Shown: positions 1 through 6,016 of the stretch, piece after piece | Layout of the letters: every line of letters begins with the position of its first letter | Numbering within the stretch: position 1 is the first letter of the stretch | Assembly (NCBI GenBank): GCA_900555435.1 | Contig: USLH01000037.1 | Span: 1 to 16,910, forward strand | From: an uncultured Oscillospiraceae bacterium | Lineage (GTDB): Bacteria; Bacillota; Clostridia; Oscillospirales; Ruminococcaceae | Length of the DNA: 16,910 bases | Reading direction: 5' to 3' | Notes under the pieces: model-generated | The model's database searches: none | What the model was told of the DNA's origin: nothing | What the model saw: the letters and a program-made list of their open reading frames with translations, nothing else | Position numbers and translations under genes: made by a program

Positions 1-233
1 AACAGCTCCTCGAAGTGCTGGCAGGCAGCGGCCAGATACTCCTCCTCGCAGGAGCCGTACACCACCAGCTCACCCTCGGCCTTGGCAGCGGTGATCAGCT
101 CGTCCATGCCCGCGAAATACTCGGGATAGGTAGCGTCGTTGCCGTCGGTCTTAGGCTCGTCCTTCTTCTCGCCGCAGGCCACCAGGCTCAGAGCCATGAC
201 CAGCGCCAGCAGAAGAGCAAAAAACTTCTTCAT
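1..233 (-). CDS. ABC transporter substrate-binding lipoprotein, N-terminal part (cut by window edge)
   Basis: Only the first 77 or so codons are in the window; the gene continues beyond base 1. The protein opens with a lysine pair, a hydrophobic stretch and a lipobox (LVAC, Cys at about residue 20), so it should be an exported lipoprotein anchored outside the membrane. After a short charged, Lys/Asp-rich linker comes AKAEGELVVYGS, the typical first strand of periplasmic-binding-like proteins of the iron(III)/polyamine/phosphonate class (SBP family 1/6). It would capture a small ligand for an ABC importer encoded to the left. The ATG at 231-233 is preceded by AAGGAGG at ideal spacing, and a consensus promoter lies upstream. 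The ligand cannot be told from this fragment; iron, putrescine or a similar small solute are all possible. Confidence 0.82.
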   Translation of the reverse strand, partial: MKKFFALLLALVMALSLVACGEKKDEPKTDGNDATYPEYFAGMDELITAAKAEGELVVYGSCEEEYLAAACQHFEEL

Positions 234-263
234 AACAAATTCCTCCTTAAAGATTATTCAGCC

Positions 264-278
264 GCAGTGAATCACTGC
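264..278. promoter_or_regulatory. 15-bp inverted repeat in the leader of the binding-protein gene (candidate operator)
   Basis: GCAGTGA-a-TCACTGC is a perfect 7-1-7 inverted repeat. It lies about 14 bases downstream of the -10 box of the leftward promoter, so it falls near +7 to +21 of the predicted transcript, a usual place for a repressor site. It is too short and has no T-run to be a terminator. The regulator is unknown; metal- or sugar-responsive repressors are possible. Confidence 0.45.
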
Positions 279-291
279 TTCGAATAGACGT

Positions 292-320
292 ATTATAGTC
301 ACCTCGACCGCATTTGTCAA
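292..320 (-). promoter_or_regulatory. Sigma-A promoter for the leftward binding-protein gene
   Basis: On the minus strand TTGACA (315-320) and TATAAT (292-297) are both exact consensus boxes with a 17-base spacer. The predicted start near 285 gives a leader of about 50 bases to the ATG at 233. Such a strong core promoter normally needs repression, which fits the inverted repeat just downstream. Confidence 0.85.
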
Positions 321-454
321 CAATGCACAGGCGCCATCCGCATCGGTTCGACGCAAATTTTACACATTCTACAAACCGCTGGTAACGTTTTCGGTTAAAA
401 TGACTAAACTTTATGTAAATGAAAAGTAAAACTAGTGCAAAGCAAATGTAAAAC

Positions 455-482
455 TTGCAATCCGCCGCCGCCGTGATATAAT
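455..482 (+). promoter_or_regulatory. Sigma-A promoter for the mgtC-isomerase-kinase operon
   Basis: TTGCAA (455-460) and TATAAT (477-482) are separated by 16 bases, with the transcript expected to start near 489. The leader to the ATG at 542 is only about 50 bases, so there is no room for a Mg-sensing riboswitch of the kind found before some mgt genes. The rest of the 234-541 intergenic space holds the opposing promoter and no other feature I can identify. Confidence 0.7.
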
Positions 483-541
483 GATAATCCATCAAACGCG
501 GCGTCCATTCTGCCTGTCCTGCCGCGGAAAGGAGATACCTT

Positions 542-1249
542 ATGCTTACCGGATTGACACAATACGTGCCCGAGGCCACCCTTACCATATATGATAATCT
601 GGAGTTCCTGCTGCGGCTGCTGCTGTCGGCGGCGCTGGGCGCTCTGGTGGGACTGGAGCGCAGCAAGCGGCGGAAGGAGGCGGGCATCCGCACCCACTGC
701 ATCATCGCCTGCACCTCCGCGCTGTTTATGATCGTCTCCAAATACGCCTTTCTGGACTGCCTCAACATAGACGGGCTCCGCGGCGCCGACCCCGCCCGTA
801 TCGCCGCGCAGGTGGTCAGCGGCATCTCCTTTCTGGGTGCCGGCGTCATCTTCAAAAACGGCAACTCCATCCGCGGCCTGACCACAGCCGCCGGCATGTG
901 GGGAACCGCCGCCATCGGCATGGCCGTGGGCGCGGGCATGTACTGGTTGGGACTGTTTGAGTCCGCCGTGCTGGTGGCCATTCAGGTGATCCTCCACCGC
1001 TTCCCTGTGGGTGCCGATGCGCTGACCACGCAGGAGATACTGGTGGAGATGGAGGACACCGAGGACATGCAGCGGCGCTTTGACGAGCTGCTGAAAAAGC
1101 ACGGGGGACAGGTGGCGGACAGCAGCCTTACCCGCGAGGACGGCTTTCTCCGCATGGAGATCACCGCCAAGCTGGAGCCGCCCATCAGCCACGAGGAAGC
1201 GCTGGCCTTTATGAAAGAAAATACCGGCGTCCGCCGGATGTCGGTCTGA
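542..1249 (+). CDS. MgtC/SapB family membrane protein
   Basis: A 235-residue integral membrane protein. The family core is clear: the first helix ends with ALGALVGLER (about residues 31-40), followed by a basic patch and AGIRTH, then VVSGISFLGAGVI and the glycine/alanine-rich RGLTTAAGMWGTAAIGMAVG segment, giving about four to five membrane segments in the first 145 residues. The last 80 or so residues form a soluble cytoplasmic domain, as in longer family members. MgtC proteins are linked to survival at low Mg2+ and, in pathogens, to inhibition of F-type ATP synthase; they are not proven Mg2+ transporters, and the role here is open. The ATG follows GGAAAGGAG. It is first in a probable three-gene operon with two sugar enzymes, an uncommon pairing with no obvious functional link. 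Confidence 0.9.
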   Translation: MLTGLTQYVPEATLTIYDNLEFLLRLLLSAALGALVGLERSKRRKEAGIRTHCIIACTSALFMIVSKYAFLDCLNIDGLRGADPARIAAQVVSGISFLGAGVIFKNGNSIRGLTTAAGMWGTAAIGMAVGAGMYWLGLFESAVLVAIQVILHRFPVGADALTTQEILVEMEDTEDMQRRFDELLKKHGGQVADSSLTREDGFLRMEITAKLEPPISHEEALAFMKENTGVRRMSV

Positions 1250-1263
1250 AAGGGAGGAGAACC

Positions 1264-1953
1264 ATGAAGCGTTCCGAGATTAACCGCGCCCTGCGGGACA
1301 TGGAGTCCATGCTGGAGAAATACCGCTTTGCCCTGCCGCCCTTCTGCCATTATACTCCGGATGATTGGCAGACAAAGGGCCACGACCACGACGAGATACG
1401 CGACAATATGCTGGGCTGGGACATCACCGATTACGGTCTGGGTGATTTTAATAAGGTGGGCTTTTCCCTTATCACCCTCCGCAACGGCAATCTGGCCATG
1501 TCGGACAAATACGCCAAGACCTACGCCGAGAAGCTGCTGTTCATCAAGGAGGGGCAGTATTCCCCCAACCACTTCCACTGGCACAAGATGGAGGATATCA
1601 TCAACCGGGGCGGCGGCACGCTGCTGATCCGGGTGTATAACTCTCTGCCGGACGAGGAGATCGACCGGGAAAGCGACGTGACCGTCCACATGGACGGCGT
1701 CACCCGCACCGTGCCCGCCGGGACTCAGCTGCGGCTGGAGCCGGGCATGAGCATCTCCATCCAGCCCCGGCTGTACCACGACTTTGAGGTGGAGCCGGGC
1801 AGCGGCGATGTGCTTATCGGCGAGGTCAGCCAATGCAACGACGACAACACCGACAACCGCTTTGAGCCGCCGGTAGGCCGCTTCCCGGCCATCGAGGAGG
1901 ACGAGCCGCCCTACCGCCTGCTGTGCAACGAGTATCCGGAGGCGCGGTCATGA
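1264..1953 (+). CDS. D-lyxose ketol-isomerase (D-lyxose/D-mannose isomerase, cupin fold)
   Basis: The 229-residue protein matches the D-lyxose isomerase family in length and motifs. The metal-binding cupin site is visible as NHFHWHKMEDI near residues 101-111 (two His, Lys and Glu) with a further His in RLYHDF about 60 residues later. Family members interconvert D-lyxose and D-xylulose and often D-mannose and D-fructose, using a divalent metal such as Mn2+, in the cytoplasm. The ATG is preceded by GGGAGGAG, 14 bases after the mgtC-family stop. Its end overlaps the sugar kinase start in an ATGA arrangement, indicating translational coupling. Aldose preference cannot be read from sequence; the neighbouring fructokinase-like gene makes the mannose-to-fructose reaction attractive. 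Confidence 0.85.
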   Translation: MKRSEINRALRDMESMLEKYRFALPPFCHYTPDDWQTKGHDHDEIRDNMLGWDITDYGLGDFNKVGFSLITLRNGNLAMSDKYAKTYAEKLLFIKEGQYSPNHFHWHKMEDIINRGGGTLLIRVYNSLPDEEIDRESDVTVHMDGVTRTVPAGTQLRLEPGMSISIQPRLYHDFEVEPGSGDVLIGEVSQCNDDNTDNRFEPPVGRFPAIEEDEPPYRLLCNEYPEARS

Positions 1954-2894
1954 CCGCCCGGTTCGATATCGCGGCGCTGGGCGAGCTGCTGATCGACTTC
2001 ACAGATCGCGGCCTGTCCGATGCCGGCATGCGGCTTTTTGAGCAGAACCCCGGCGGCGCTCCGGCCAATATGCTGGCGGCCGCCGCCCGTCTGGGCGAGC
2101 GCACCGCCTTCATCGGCAAGGTGGGCGACGACATGCACGGACGCTTTCTGCGGGATACACTGACCGCCGTCGGCATCGACGTGACCGGCCTTGTGCTGTC
2201 CCCGGACGTGTTCACCACGCTGGCGTTCGTGGCACTGGACGACAGGGGAGAGCGCCATTTCTCCTTCGCCCGCAAGCCCGGCGCCGACACCTGTCTGCGC
2301 TCCGATGAGCTGCCTGCGCCGCTGCTGTCATCCGCCCGCGTTCTGCACGTCGGCTCCCTGTCCCTGACGGACGAGCCTGCCCGCAGCGCCACCTTCGCCG
2401 CTGTGGAGGCCGCAAAGCGCGCGGGCGCGGTGATCTCCTACGATCCCAACTACCGCGCTGCCCTCTGGCCGGACGAGGCTGCTGCCGCCGCGCAGATGCG
2501 CTCCATGGTGCCCTACGCCGATGTGATGAAGCTCTCCGATGAGGAGACGCTGCTGCTGACCGGCGCTGCGGAGCCGGAGGAGGCCGCCCACCGCCTGCTG
2601 GCGCAGGGCGTTTCCTGCGTGGCTGTCACGCTGGGGGAGAGGGGAGTGCTGGTGGCCGTTGCGGACGGCATGCAGACCGTCCCGGCCTTTGCCTCCGACC
2701 CTGTGGACACCACCGGCGCCGGCGACATCTTCTTCGGCACCTTTCTGAGCCAATTCCTCCGCCGCTCCCTCTCCCTCGATTCCCTCCGGAAGGAGGACGC
2801 CGCCGCCTGTCTCGAGACTGCCATTTCCGTCTCCGGAAAAAGCACCGAACGCCCCGGCGGCATCGCCTCCATCCCCGACCCGTCGGAGCTTTGA
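1950..2894 (+). CDS. PfkB-family carbohydrate kinase, fructokinase-like
   Basis: A 314-residue ribokinase/PfkB-fold kinase. It begins with ALGELLIDF, the usual first strand, has NPGGAPANMLAAAARLG (the GG sugar-binding region, about residues 33-49), DPNYR in the middle, and ends with DTTGAGDIFFGTFL, the family signature holding the catalytic Asp and the anion hole. It would transfer phosphate from ATP to a sugar hydroxyl in the cytoplasm. The ATG at 1950 overlaps the isomerase stop and follows GGAGG at 1938-1942; an upstream in-frame GTG at 1923 is less likely. Sequence style is closest to bacterial fructokinases, and the overlap with a lyxose/mannose isomerase suggests fructose or xylulose as substrate. 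Other ketoses or 2-keto-3-deoxygluconate cannot be excluded. Confidence 0.85.
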   Translation: MTARFDIAALGELLIDFTDRGLSDAGMRLFEQNPGGAPANMLAAAARLGERTAFIGKVGDDMHGRFLRDTLTAVGIDVTGLVLSPDVFTTLAFVALDDRGERHFSFARKPGADTCLRSDELPAPLLSSARVLHVGSLSLTDEPARSATFAAVEAAKRAGAVISYDPNYRAALWPDEAAAAAQMRSMVPYADVMKLSDEETLLLTGAAEPEEAAHRLLAQGVSCVAVTLGERGVLVAVADGMQTVPAFASDPVDTTGAGDIFFGTFLSQFLRRSLSLDSLRKEDAAACLETAISVSGKSTERPGGIASIPDPSEL

Positions 2895-3243
2895 CATTCT
2901 CCAGTCTTTTTACACACCTGTGGCCAGAGTCCATGGAACCGGTGGAAAAAGGAGAGATTGAAAATCAAATCATTTTTTGAAAAGATCCGAAAGCCTATCT
3001 GACGATCTGGGTCAGGATCTCTTTCCTTTCGTTTTTCCCGGCATACGTCTGCGGATATACAAAAGACGAAGGAGCGGTTGTGATCCTCCTGCGTAGAAAT
3101 CCGAAAGAGTATGTGATCAAGATTGCATGATCCCTTCCGATCGCATTTGTGTATGAGTTAATGATCCCGCATGGGAATAACGGCAAATCGGGATCTGAAA
3201 TCCAACGGTTCCGAAAAAGCACGATTCACAAGAGCTCCATTCC
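2895..3243. other. Gene-poor interval with weak coding remnants on the plus strand
   Basis: No intact gene, RNA gene or clear terminator is visible here. Two short plus-strand stretches look faintly coding. A TTG at 2958, preceded by GGAGAG, starts a 14-codon peptide ending at 3002. An overlapping frame open from 2981 to a TGA at 3128-3130 encodes a hydrophobic segment followed by TKDEGAVVILLRRNPKEYV. A third frame stays open from about 3131 to 3270. The frame jumps resemble a decayed gene, perhaps the front part of the remnant that follows, but the evidence is weak and chance open frames could explain it. Confidence 0.3.
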
Positions 3244-3761
3244 ATGGAATTTTTTTCGCTGAAAGCTGTCCCTTTTCCAAAAAAATCAGATCTCACGCAT
3301 CCCGAAAGGGATGACATCCATATCAATCCGTATGCCGAAACCTTCTTCTCCCACCCGGCTTTTTCGACCGAACATGCCGAAAACATGACCCTTGTTATTG
3401 TCTCTTTTTAGAAGAAATCGGTCTCAAAAACGGCGCAGCCCTGCATGAGATCTTCCGGCAAGCGAAAAAAATCGGCTGCAGACCCTGCCCGGAAAATACG
3501 GGATTGTTCCTCCGTCTGGCATGGAAAAGCCAGCCCCAAAGCCGCAGTTCTGTTCTCAGCGGCACGCATCGTTCTCCGGAACAGTCTGTCGTGGTCCTTT
3601 CCGAGGAAATGGAAAGAGACGATGCGTTTCCGAAAGGGCTCTATCTTCGGAACGCAGACGGAATCCTTTGGTTGCACGGATATGCGTATGATCCTGCATA
3701 TCGGTTTTCCGGAGCGGATCTCTTTGCATTTGAAAAAATCTCTTCGCCCAGCTCCAACTAA
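3244..3761 (+). pseudogene. Frameshifted remnant of an unrecognised protein gene
   Basis: Two plus-strand frames join into one plausible protein of about 170 residues. From the ATG at 3244 the first frame reads through DIHINPYAETFFSHPAF and stops at TAG 3409-3411 after TLVIVSF. The second frame, open through the same point, continues EEIGLKNGAALHEIF and later DDAFPKGLYLRNADG and ends LFAFEK before a stop at 3759-3761. The switch falls at a run of five T (3405-3409); loss of two T or gain of one would restore a single frame. Codon choice in both halves looks coding, and the DDAFPKG/LHGYAYDP region has the feel of a conserved C-terminal domain. I do not recognise the family. No good ribosome binding site precedes 3244, so the true start may lie in the decayed sequence upstream. 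A sequencing error at the T-run is the main alternative. Confidence 0.5.
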
Positions 3762-3809
3762 TCCCCTTTGTAAAATCCAAAAAGCAAAATTTTTTCCTGA
3801 AAATCTCTC

Positions 3810-3838
3810 TTCCCAGCCCGCCCTTTTTATGCTATACT
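3810..3838 (+). promoter_or_regulatory. Probable promoter of the beta-helix protein gene
   Basis: An extended -10, TG-c-TATACT with the hexamer at 3833-3838, lies 17 bases after a weak -35 (TTCCCA, 3810-3815). The expected transcript starts near 3845, about 45 bases before the ATG at 3889, which is a normal spacing. The weak -35 is compensated by the TG extension. Confidence 0.5.
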
Positions 3839-3888
3839 GTTTCCAAACAAACCGTTCTGCACCTTCGGAACAGGAAAGGACGAAATCT

Positions 3889-5079
3889 ATGGCACGCATC
3901 TGGTACATCGACTCCGCCGCAAAGGGCGGCAACGGCCTGACCCCCGAGACCCCTCTCTCCACCTGGGACGGCCTCACCCTTCTTCCCGGCGACACCATCC
4001 TTTTAAAACGGGGAAGCCTCTTCCGCAAGAGCATCCTTTCCCCCAGCGGCGAGCCCGGTGCTCCCATCGTCTGGGGCGCTTACGGCGAAGGGAACGCCCC
4101 GGTCATCAGCGGCTCTCTGGACTACTCCTCCTCGGAAAACTGGTCGGAGATCTCCGACGGCATCTGGGAAGCAAAAGGCTTGCCCCGGGACGAGATCTGC
4201 GCCCTGTTTTTTAATTCCGGAACCTCCTTCGGTACCCTCCGCTGGGATCCTTCCGAGTTAAAAGACCCCGGCGACTGGTACTTCTCCTACTACGCCTCCA
4301 ATGGCAAGATCCCGGCGGACGCAAAGCTCCAGCTGCTGGTGGCAGCACCCGAAAACCCCGGCAGCTACTGGTCGGACATCGAGGTCGCCCCCTATCGGGA
4401 TCGCCGCCTTGCCTCAGCCAAGCACGACGTGACCATTCAGGACATCGCCTTTAAAAACGCCGGTATTCACGGCTTCGCCGCTACTGATACCGCCCGCATC
4501 TCCATCCTCCGCTGCCGCTTTGAAAACATCGGCGGCGGCGTCTGGAGCGCCAAGCTGAAGATCCGCTTCGGCAACGGTATCGAATTCTGGAACAGCGCCG
4601 AAGATAACCGGGTGGAGGACTGCGCCTTTATCCAGATCTACGATTCCGCCGTGACCCATCAAGGCGGCGGCGAGTACCCTGTCCCCCGCCGGCTCAGCTA
4701 TCGCCGGAACTTCTTCGCCTGCTGCGGCATGGCGGCTTATGAGATCCGGGACGTGATCCCCTTTGACACCGTCTTTGAGGACAACATCTGCCTGGAAGCC
4801 GGCACCGGCTTTGCGGAACAGGGCGATCTGGTCCCCCGCCGTTCCGAGATCTGGCCCCAGCCCATGGGTCACCATCTCTTCGTCTGGCGGATCGAAAAAC
4901 CCACCCCCGGCGGCCGGATCCTTATCAAGCGCAACACCTTCGGCTCCTCCCCCGTGGGAAGCGCGGAGTATTCCATCATCGCCCCGGAAGCCGAAGCCCA
5001 GATTCTTTTTGAGGACAACACCTACCTGACCCCCTCGGACACCACCCTCTTCCGCTGCGGCGCCTATCAGCGCCCTTGA
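3889..5079 (+). CDS. Right-handed parallel beta-helix protein, polysaccharide-lyase/glycosidase-like
   Basis: A 396-residue protein. It starts WYIDSAAKGGNGLTPETPLS and then LLPGDTILLKRGSLFR, the standard opening of beta-helix carbohydrate-active enzymes (PL1/PL6/PL9-like, GH28- and GH141-like groups). From about residue 180 the short repeating strands of a beta-helix are visible (VTIQDIAFKNAGIHGF, RISILRCRFENI, NRVEDCAFIQIYDSAV, TVFEDNICLEAG, RILIKRNTFG). There is no signal peptide, so it would act inside the cell on imported oligosaccharides or by unusual export. I chose the ATG at 3889 because of AGGAAAGG just before it and the promoter upstream; the frame stays open further upstream, but that sequence belongs to the remnant in another frame. 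Family and substrate cannot be assigned. It sits beside, but converges with, the transporter/regulator genes, so it may belong to the same glycan locus. Confidence 0.75.
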   Translation: MARIWYIDSAAKGGNGLTPETPLSTWDGLTLLPGDTILLKRGSLFRKSILSPSGEPGAPIVWGAYGEGNAPVISGSLDYSSSENWSEISDGIWEAKGLPRDEICALFFNSGTSFGTLRWDPSELKDPGDWYFSYYASNGKIPADAKLQLLVAAPENPGSYWSDIEVAPYRDRRLASAKHDVTIQDIAFKNAGIHGFAATDTARISILRCRFENIGGGVWSAKLKIRFGNGIEFWNSAEDNRVEDCAFIQIYDSAVTHQGGGEYPVPRRLSYRRNFFACCGMAAYEIRDVIPFDTVFEDNICLEAGTGFAEQGDLVPRRSEIWPQPMGHHLFVWRIEKPTPGGRILIKRNTFGSSPVGSAEYSIIAPEAEAQILFEDNTYLTPSDTTLFRCGAYQRP

Positions 5080-5086
5080 ACCAGCC

Positions 5087-5136
5087 AAAAACACCCCGGC
5101 ACAGCTGCATGAAGCGCTGCGCCGGGGTGTTTTTTT
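5087..5136. terminator. Strong bidirectional rho-independent terminator
   Basis: A 15-base-pair stem with one mismatch (arms 5091-5105 and 5116-5130, core ACACCCCGGC / GCCGGGGTGT) closes a 10-base loop and is followed by a run of seven T from 5130. Upstream AAAAA provides a short U-tract for the opposite direction. It sits between the convergent ends of the beta-helix gene (5079) and the regulator gene (5142) and should serve both. Confidence 0.93.
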
Positions 5137-5141
5137 AGAGC

Positions 5142-5810
5142 TTACTTTTCATCGCCATTCCGGATGGCGTCCAAATAGTTATAAAGGGTGAATTTGGAGA
5201 TCTGCAGAAATTCGCAGACCCGTTCGTTGGATTTGCTGATGAGAAATGCGCCCTTTTTATCCAAGAACCGTAAAAATTCCATTTTCTGCTCCCGGTTCAT
5301 CTCGCTGGGCTGGCAGCCGATGAGGTGAACGCCATCGTTAAAGAGGAAGTCCAGGATCTGGGAAACGTCGTCCACGAAGATCTCCTTGATATCCTCCGGA
5401 GAAGTCTCGCCGGTGGAGCTTAAGTCATACTGGTTGTACCCTTTGAGGAAATCCTCAAACTTAATGGTCTCGGTGATGTCCAGATTGACGCAGAGCGACC
5501 CTACGACCTTTCCCTCATCGTTCCGAAAATAGATTGAAGAGGAACGGAACACCTTCCCATCCCGGGTATGCAGCACATAATTGAACCGGTTCCCGTCCTG
5601 ATTCTTTCCGTTCAGAACCTCCAGCCCCAAGTTGGTTCCGCTTCCGCCGATCTTTCTTCCGGTCAGATAGCCGTTGCGGATATCCACAATGGTATGGTTG
5701 TAATCTTTCGTCAGGTCGTGAAGCACGACCTCACAGTGAGAGCCGAACTGCCTCTCCAGCAGATCCATCACACTCTTCAGCAGTTCCTTCTGCTCGTTCA
5801 CCGAATTCAT
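5142..5810 (-). CDS. YheO/DauR-family transcriptional regulator (PAS-like domain plus HTH)
   Basis: A 222-residue regulator with the two-domain layout of the YheO/DauR family. Residues about 8-120 form the PAS-like sensor domain (LLERQFGSHCEVVLHDL near the start, then IGGSGTNLG and SLCVNLDIT). Residues about 165-220 form the C-terminal helix-turn-helix (REQKMEFLRFLDKKGAFLIS, then VCEFLQISKFTLYNYLD). In Pseudomonas, DauR represses D-arginine catabolism genes, so a D-amino-acid or related small ligand is a fair guess. The ATG at 5808-5810 follows GGAGG. It lies 206 bases downstream of the transporter operon on the same strand and may be read from it or from its own promoter, where palindromes suggest self-control. 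It is the only regulator in the locus and the natural candidate to control both divergent operons. Confidence 0.88.
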   Translation of the reverse strand: MNSVNEQKELLKSVMDLLERQFGSHCEVVLHDLTKDYNHTIVDIRNGYLTGRKIGGSGTNLGLEVLNGKNQDGNRFNYVLHTRDGKVFRSSSIYFRNDEGKVVGSLCVNLDITETIKFEDFLKGYNQYDLSSTGETSPEDIKEIFVDDVSQILDFLFNDGVHLIGCQPSEMNREQKMEFLRFLDKKGAFLISKSNERVCEFLQISKFTLYNYLDAIRNGDEK

Positions 5811-5855
5811 GTTGTTCCTCCGTCGTCTGTTTCTTTCCGCCTTTATTACGTTAAA

Positions 5856-5881
5856 CTGTTACAGATTTATTGTATCACAAT
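5856..5881. promoter_or_regulatory. Paired palindromes upstream of the YheO/DauR-type regulator gene
   Basis: Two short inverted repeats lie 46 and 59 bases before the regulator start: CTGTTACAG (5856-5864) and ATTGT-atc-ACAAT (5869-5881). The second contains, on the minus strand, TACAAT (5869-5874), a reasonable -10 box for the regulator gene; I find no good -35 at the right distance. A site overlapping the -10 would suit autorepression or activator-dependent transcription. Binding is inferred from symmetry and position only. Confidence 0.4.
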
Positions 5882-6016
5882 TTCAGAAAAAAAGAAAGAG
5901 AAACTTATCTGTTCCTTACTTTTGGGACAGCGCTTCCAAAAAGCAGGGAAAGGCCCGGCAAGGACCAGCCCGAAAGTTGGCTTTGCCGAACCAGACCCGA
6001 TGGAAGAGCCGATCTC

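Noticed and set aside
365..410. AACCG-N13-CGGTT inverted repeat between the divergent left promoters
   Set aside because: Arms of five bases with a long spacer are expected by chance, and the position matches neither promoter well.
489..541. Mg2+ riboswitch before the MgtC-family gene
   Set aside because: The predicted leader is about 50 bases, too short for an M-box or similar element, with no stable folded structure seen.
247..1192. Long minus-strand open frames opposite the MgtC-family gene
   Set aside because: They mirror a clear membrane-protein gene on the plus strand, lack ribosome binding sites and have low-complexity composition produced by GC-rich codons.
2995..3386. Minus-strand open frames of 75 and 89 codons in the gene-poor interval
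   Set aside because: No ribosome binding site or recognisable motif; they lie opposite the plus-strand coding remnants, which read as more protein-like.
3445..3888. N-terminal extension of the beta-helix protein from 3445
   Set aside because: That frame is out of phase with the better coding frame of the remnant, and a good ribosome binding site plus promoter support the start at 3889.
3408..4067. 219-codon minus-strand frame spanning the remnant and the beta-helix gene start
   Set aside because: It runs antisense through two unrelated plus-strand coding stretches and a promoter, with no start signals of its own.
5940..6016. Terminator after the binding-protein gene
   Set aside because: GGCAA/TTGCC arms can pair on the minus strand, but the stem has mismatches and is followed by only three T then C; too weak to call, so read-through into the regulator remains possible.
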